64,000 nt of DNA from an uncultured Glaciecola sp. (GTDB lineage: Bacteria; Pseudomonadota; Gammaproteobacteria; Enterobacterales; Alteromonadaceae), in NCBI GenBank assembly GCA_947496235.1, contig CANMCE010000012.1:1-64000 (forward strand), given 5' to 3'. Shown in pieces: positions 62,519-64,000 of the stretch. Every line of letters starts with the position of its first letter. The stretch's first letter is position 1. The translations under genes and the position numbers were made by a program. Under the pieces are notes generated by a model, which had not been told where the DNA came from, did not search any database, and saw only the letters and a program-made list of their open reading frames with translations.

Positions 62519-63751
62519 CTATGATTTGGAAAGTGCGACTAGGGTGTTATTAAGAACCTCTAAAGCAACTTTCACATCAACTTCCAAAACAGACTCATCT
62601 GGATGGTGGCTGATGCCTTTGTGACATCGCATAAATAACATCGCCATAGGACATAATTTGGCCATTTCCATGGCGTCGTGACCTGCGCCTGAAGCAAGAT
62701 GCAACGGCCGATAGCCAGTTTTGCTAATGGCAGTTGATAGTACTTGTTGTAAATCTAAGTCGCAGCTTACTGCATCTGCATTGTGGGTTTCTCGCTGGCT
62801 TATATTTACATCTCGTTTATTTGCAATTTCGCTGACGTGTTGTTGAATATCTGCTAAAACATTGTCACGTTGTTCGTCATTTTCACTGCGTATATCAAGG
62901 GTAAATACGGTTTGTCCTGAAATTACATTGACGCCGTTAGGCTTGTTTAGAACTTTTCCTACAGTAGCAACAACACCGCCTTCTTTGGCGAGTTTTTCTA
63001 CCATTAAAATCATTTCCGAAGTGGCGCAAAGGGCATCTTGTCGCATGTGCATTGGCACTGTGCCTGCATGACCCGCCATTCCGGTAACAGTAAATTCAAT
63101 GCGGCGAGCTCCGGCAATAGCTGTGACTACGCCTACGGGTAGATTTTGTTGTTCTAATACAGGTCCTTGCTCAATATGTAATTCAAGAAAGGCGAGTAGA
63201 TTTTCCTTGGGCAGTGCCGCTTTCTTTACTTGATGAAAATCCAGTCCAACAGTTGCTAAAGCATCCGAAACGGTAATGCCATTGCTGTCAGCAAGATGCT
63301 CCCATTGGTCTGGCCAATTACCTGTCAGCGCTCGACTTCCTAATAGCGTTGAACCAAACCTTGTTCCTTCTTCATCACCGAACCCGACGATATCAACGTG
63401 GAAAGGCAAAGCTATACCACTTTCATGGTAGCCATGAATTAACGCTAGAGGCGCCAACACGCCCATCATGCCATCGTAGCGGCCACCATTCGGTACTGTG
63501 TCCAAATGACTGCCAATGATAAGGCGTTTAGCATCTGGGTTAGACGAAACATATCGACCCCAGCAATTGGCTGCCTGATCTTGCCAACAAGTCATGCCGG
63601 CTTGTTGCATCCACTCAGTCACTAAGGCATTTGCTTGCATATGCTCGGCTGTCAAATATCGTCGATCAATAAAACTAGCGTTTTGACTGATAGCGCCAAG
63701 GCTATCACATCTTTCCATGGTTAACTGAGCTAGAGATGCGAAATCAAGCAT
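62519..63751 (-). CDS. allC: Allantoate amidohydrolase (M20, hydantoinase/carbamoylase family)
   Basis: 410 residues. Zinc ligands in G-S-H-L-D-T-V-P-N-G-G-R-Y-D-G and G-D-E-E-G-T-R-F; E-L-H-I-E-Q-G-P and G-A-G-H-D-A-M follow. It hydrolyses allantoate to ureidoglycine, CO2 and ammonia. N-carbamoyl-amino-acid hydrolases have the same motifs, but the neighbouring pucG and allantoinase genes favour allantoate. The start overlaps the pucG end by 8 bases, so the two are co-translated. Confidence 0.85.
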   Translation of the reverse strand: MLDFASLAQLTMERCDSLGAISQNASFIDRRYLTAEHMQANALVTEWMQQAGMTCWQDQAANCWGRYVSSNPDAKRLIIGSHLDTVPNGGRYDGMMGVLAPLALIHGYHESGIALPFHVDIVGFGDEEGTRFGSTLLGSRALTGNWPDQWEHLADSNGITVSDALATVGLDFHQVKKAALPKENLLAFLELHIEQGPVLEQQNLPVGVVTAIAGARRIEFTVTGMAGHAGTVPMHMRQDALCATSEMILMVEKLAKEGGVVATVGKVLNKPNGVNVISGQTVFTLDIRSENDEQRDNVLADIQQHVSEIANKRDVNISQRETHNADAVSCDLDLQQVLSTAISKTGYRPLHLASGAGHDAMEMAKLCPMAMLFMRCHKGISHHPDESVLEVDVKVALEVLNNTLVALSKS

Positions 63752-64000
63752 GGGCAGTTCCAGCGTATACAGCTAAAGCGGCATCAACTGCTTCGCCTAA
63801 AGGCATTTTATGACCTGCTCGTCGAAGCACAGACTCTAGTGATTGTAATGTATTGAGAACAGCATCAATGCGAGCGTTATACCCCATGGTGCCAATACGC
63901 CAAATTTTACCTTTCAAAGGTCCGAAACTGGTGCCAATTTCAATATTGAAAGTCAGTAGCATTTCACTGCGAATAGCCTCGCCGTCCACGTTGTCAGGAA
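63744..64000 (-). CDS. pucG: C-terminal part of a PucG-type aminotransferase (runs off the window)
   Basis: Only the last 85 or so residues are inside the window; the frame continues past 64000. Visible are I-E-I-G-T-S-F-G-P-L-K-G-K-I-W-R-I-G-T-M-G, a typical end of the alanine-glyoxylate/ureidoglycine-glyoxylate aminotransferase family. PucG transfers the amino group of ureidoglycine to glyoxylate, giving oxalurate and glycine. The 8-base overlap with the allantoate amidohydrolase gene supports this over serine-glyoxylate aminotransferase. The catalytic lysine is outside the window. Confidence 0.82.
   Translation of the reverse strand, partial: PDNVDGEAIRSEMLLTFNIEIGTSFGPLKGKIWRIGTMGYNARIDAVLNTLQSLESVLRRAGHKMPLGEAVDAALAVYAGTAHA

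Noticed and set aside
1-64000. CRISPR arrays, prophage, complete insertion sequences, tRNA or rRNA genes
   Set aside because: No regularly spaced repeats, transposase or phage genes, or RNA-gene signatures were seen on reading the window.

Overview
The window reads as chromosome of a gammaproteobacterium of the Alteromonadales, most like Glaciecola, Paraglaciecola or Aliiglaciecola. This is inferred from AT-rich sequence, the glrK-qseG-glrR and bioA/bioBFCD arrangements, a class II DAHP synthase and a urate pathway built on membrane-bound PuuD. No rRNA, tRNA, CRISPR array or complete insertion sequence was recognised.

Region 1 (1-8050) is accessory DNA: a one-directional run of small, mostly unrecognised membrane or secreted proteins, several with TTG or GTG starts. 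Its left end carries integron-type gene cassettes. Two 90-nt attC-like sites (933-1022 and 1366-1455) have a left core that is the exact reverse complement of the core opening the same cassette. No integrase is in view. Recognisable families further right are DUF2314, a DUF3566-like membrane protein, a MORN-like protein, DUF1059, a PLDc_N-TPR fusion, a maltose-acetyltransferase-type enzyme and a GNAT acetyltransferase.

Region 2 (8048-21030) holds two RND efflux systems. The first is an operon (fusion lipoprotein, pump, TetR regulator) whose promoter contains a 25-bp palindrome over the -10 box. The second is on the minus strand. Between them lie a rhomboid protease and a stand-alone CheB. asnS follows.

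Region 3 (21031-34830) is core metabolism and signalling. The GlrK-QseG-GlrR system is preceded, where E. coli has the small RNA gene glmY, by an EF-hand protein gene with a sigma-54-like promoter and a GlrR-type palindrome. Then come the divergent biotin genes bioA and bioBFCD, pepE, a frameshifted low-molecular-weight tyrosine phosphatase, btuC and glpK.

Region 4 (34831-50070) has a polysaccharide flippase with two glycosyltransferases, an S9 peptidase, a large hybrid histidine kinase beside a GGDEF response regulator broken by an in-frame TAA, btuD, class II DAHP synthase and an Atm1-type ABC exporter.

Region 5 (50071-64000) is a nearly complete purine-degradation cluster: adenine deaminase, guanine deaminase, xanthine dehydrogenase XdhABC, urate hydroxylase PuuD, UraH, UraD, allantoinase PuuE, allantoate amidohydrolase, the end of a PucG-type aminotransferase, and a purine permease. 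Its TetR regulator resembles RutR, and two copies of a 12-bp palindrome with the RutR core (GACCA-N2-TGGTC) lie before xdhA/regulator and before the permease, which suggests one regulon. The genes would convert adenine and guanine through xanthine, urate and allantoin to ureidoglycine and glycine, releasing ammonia.
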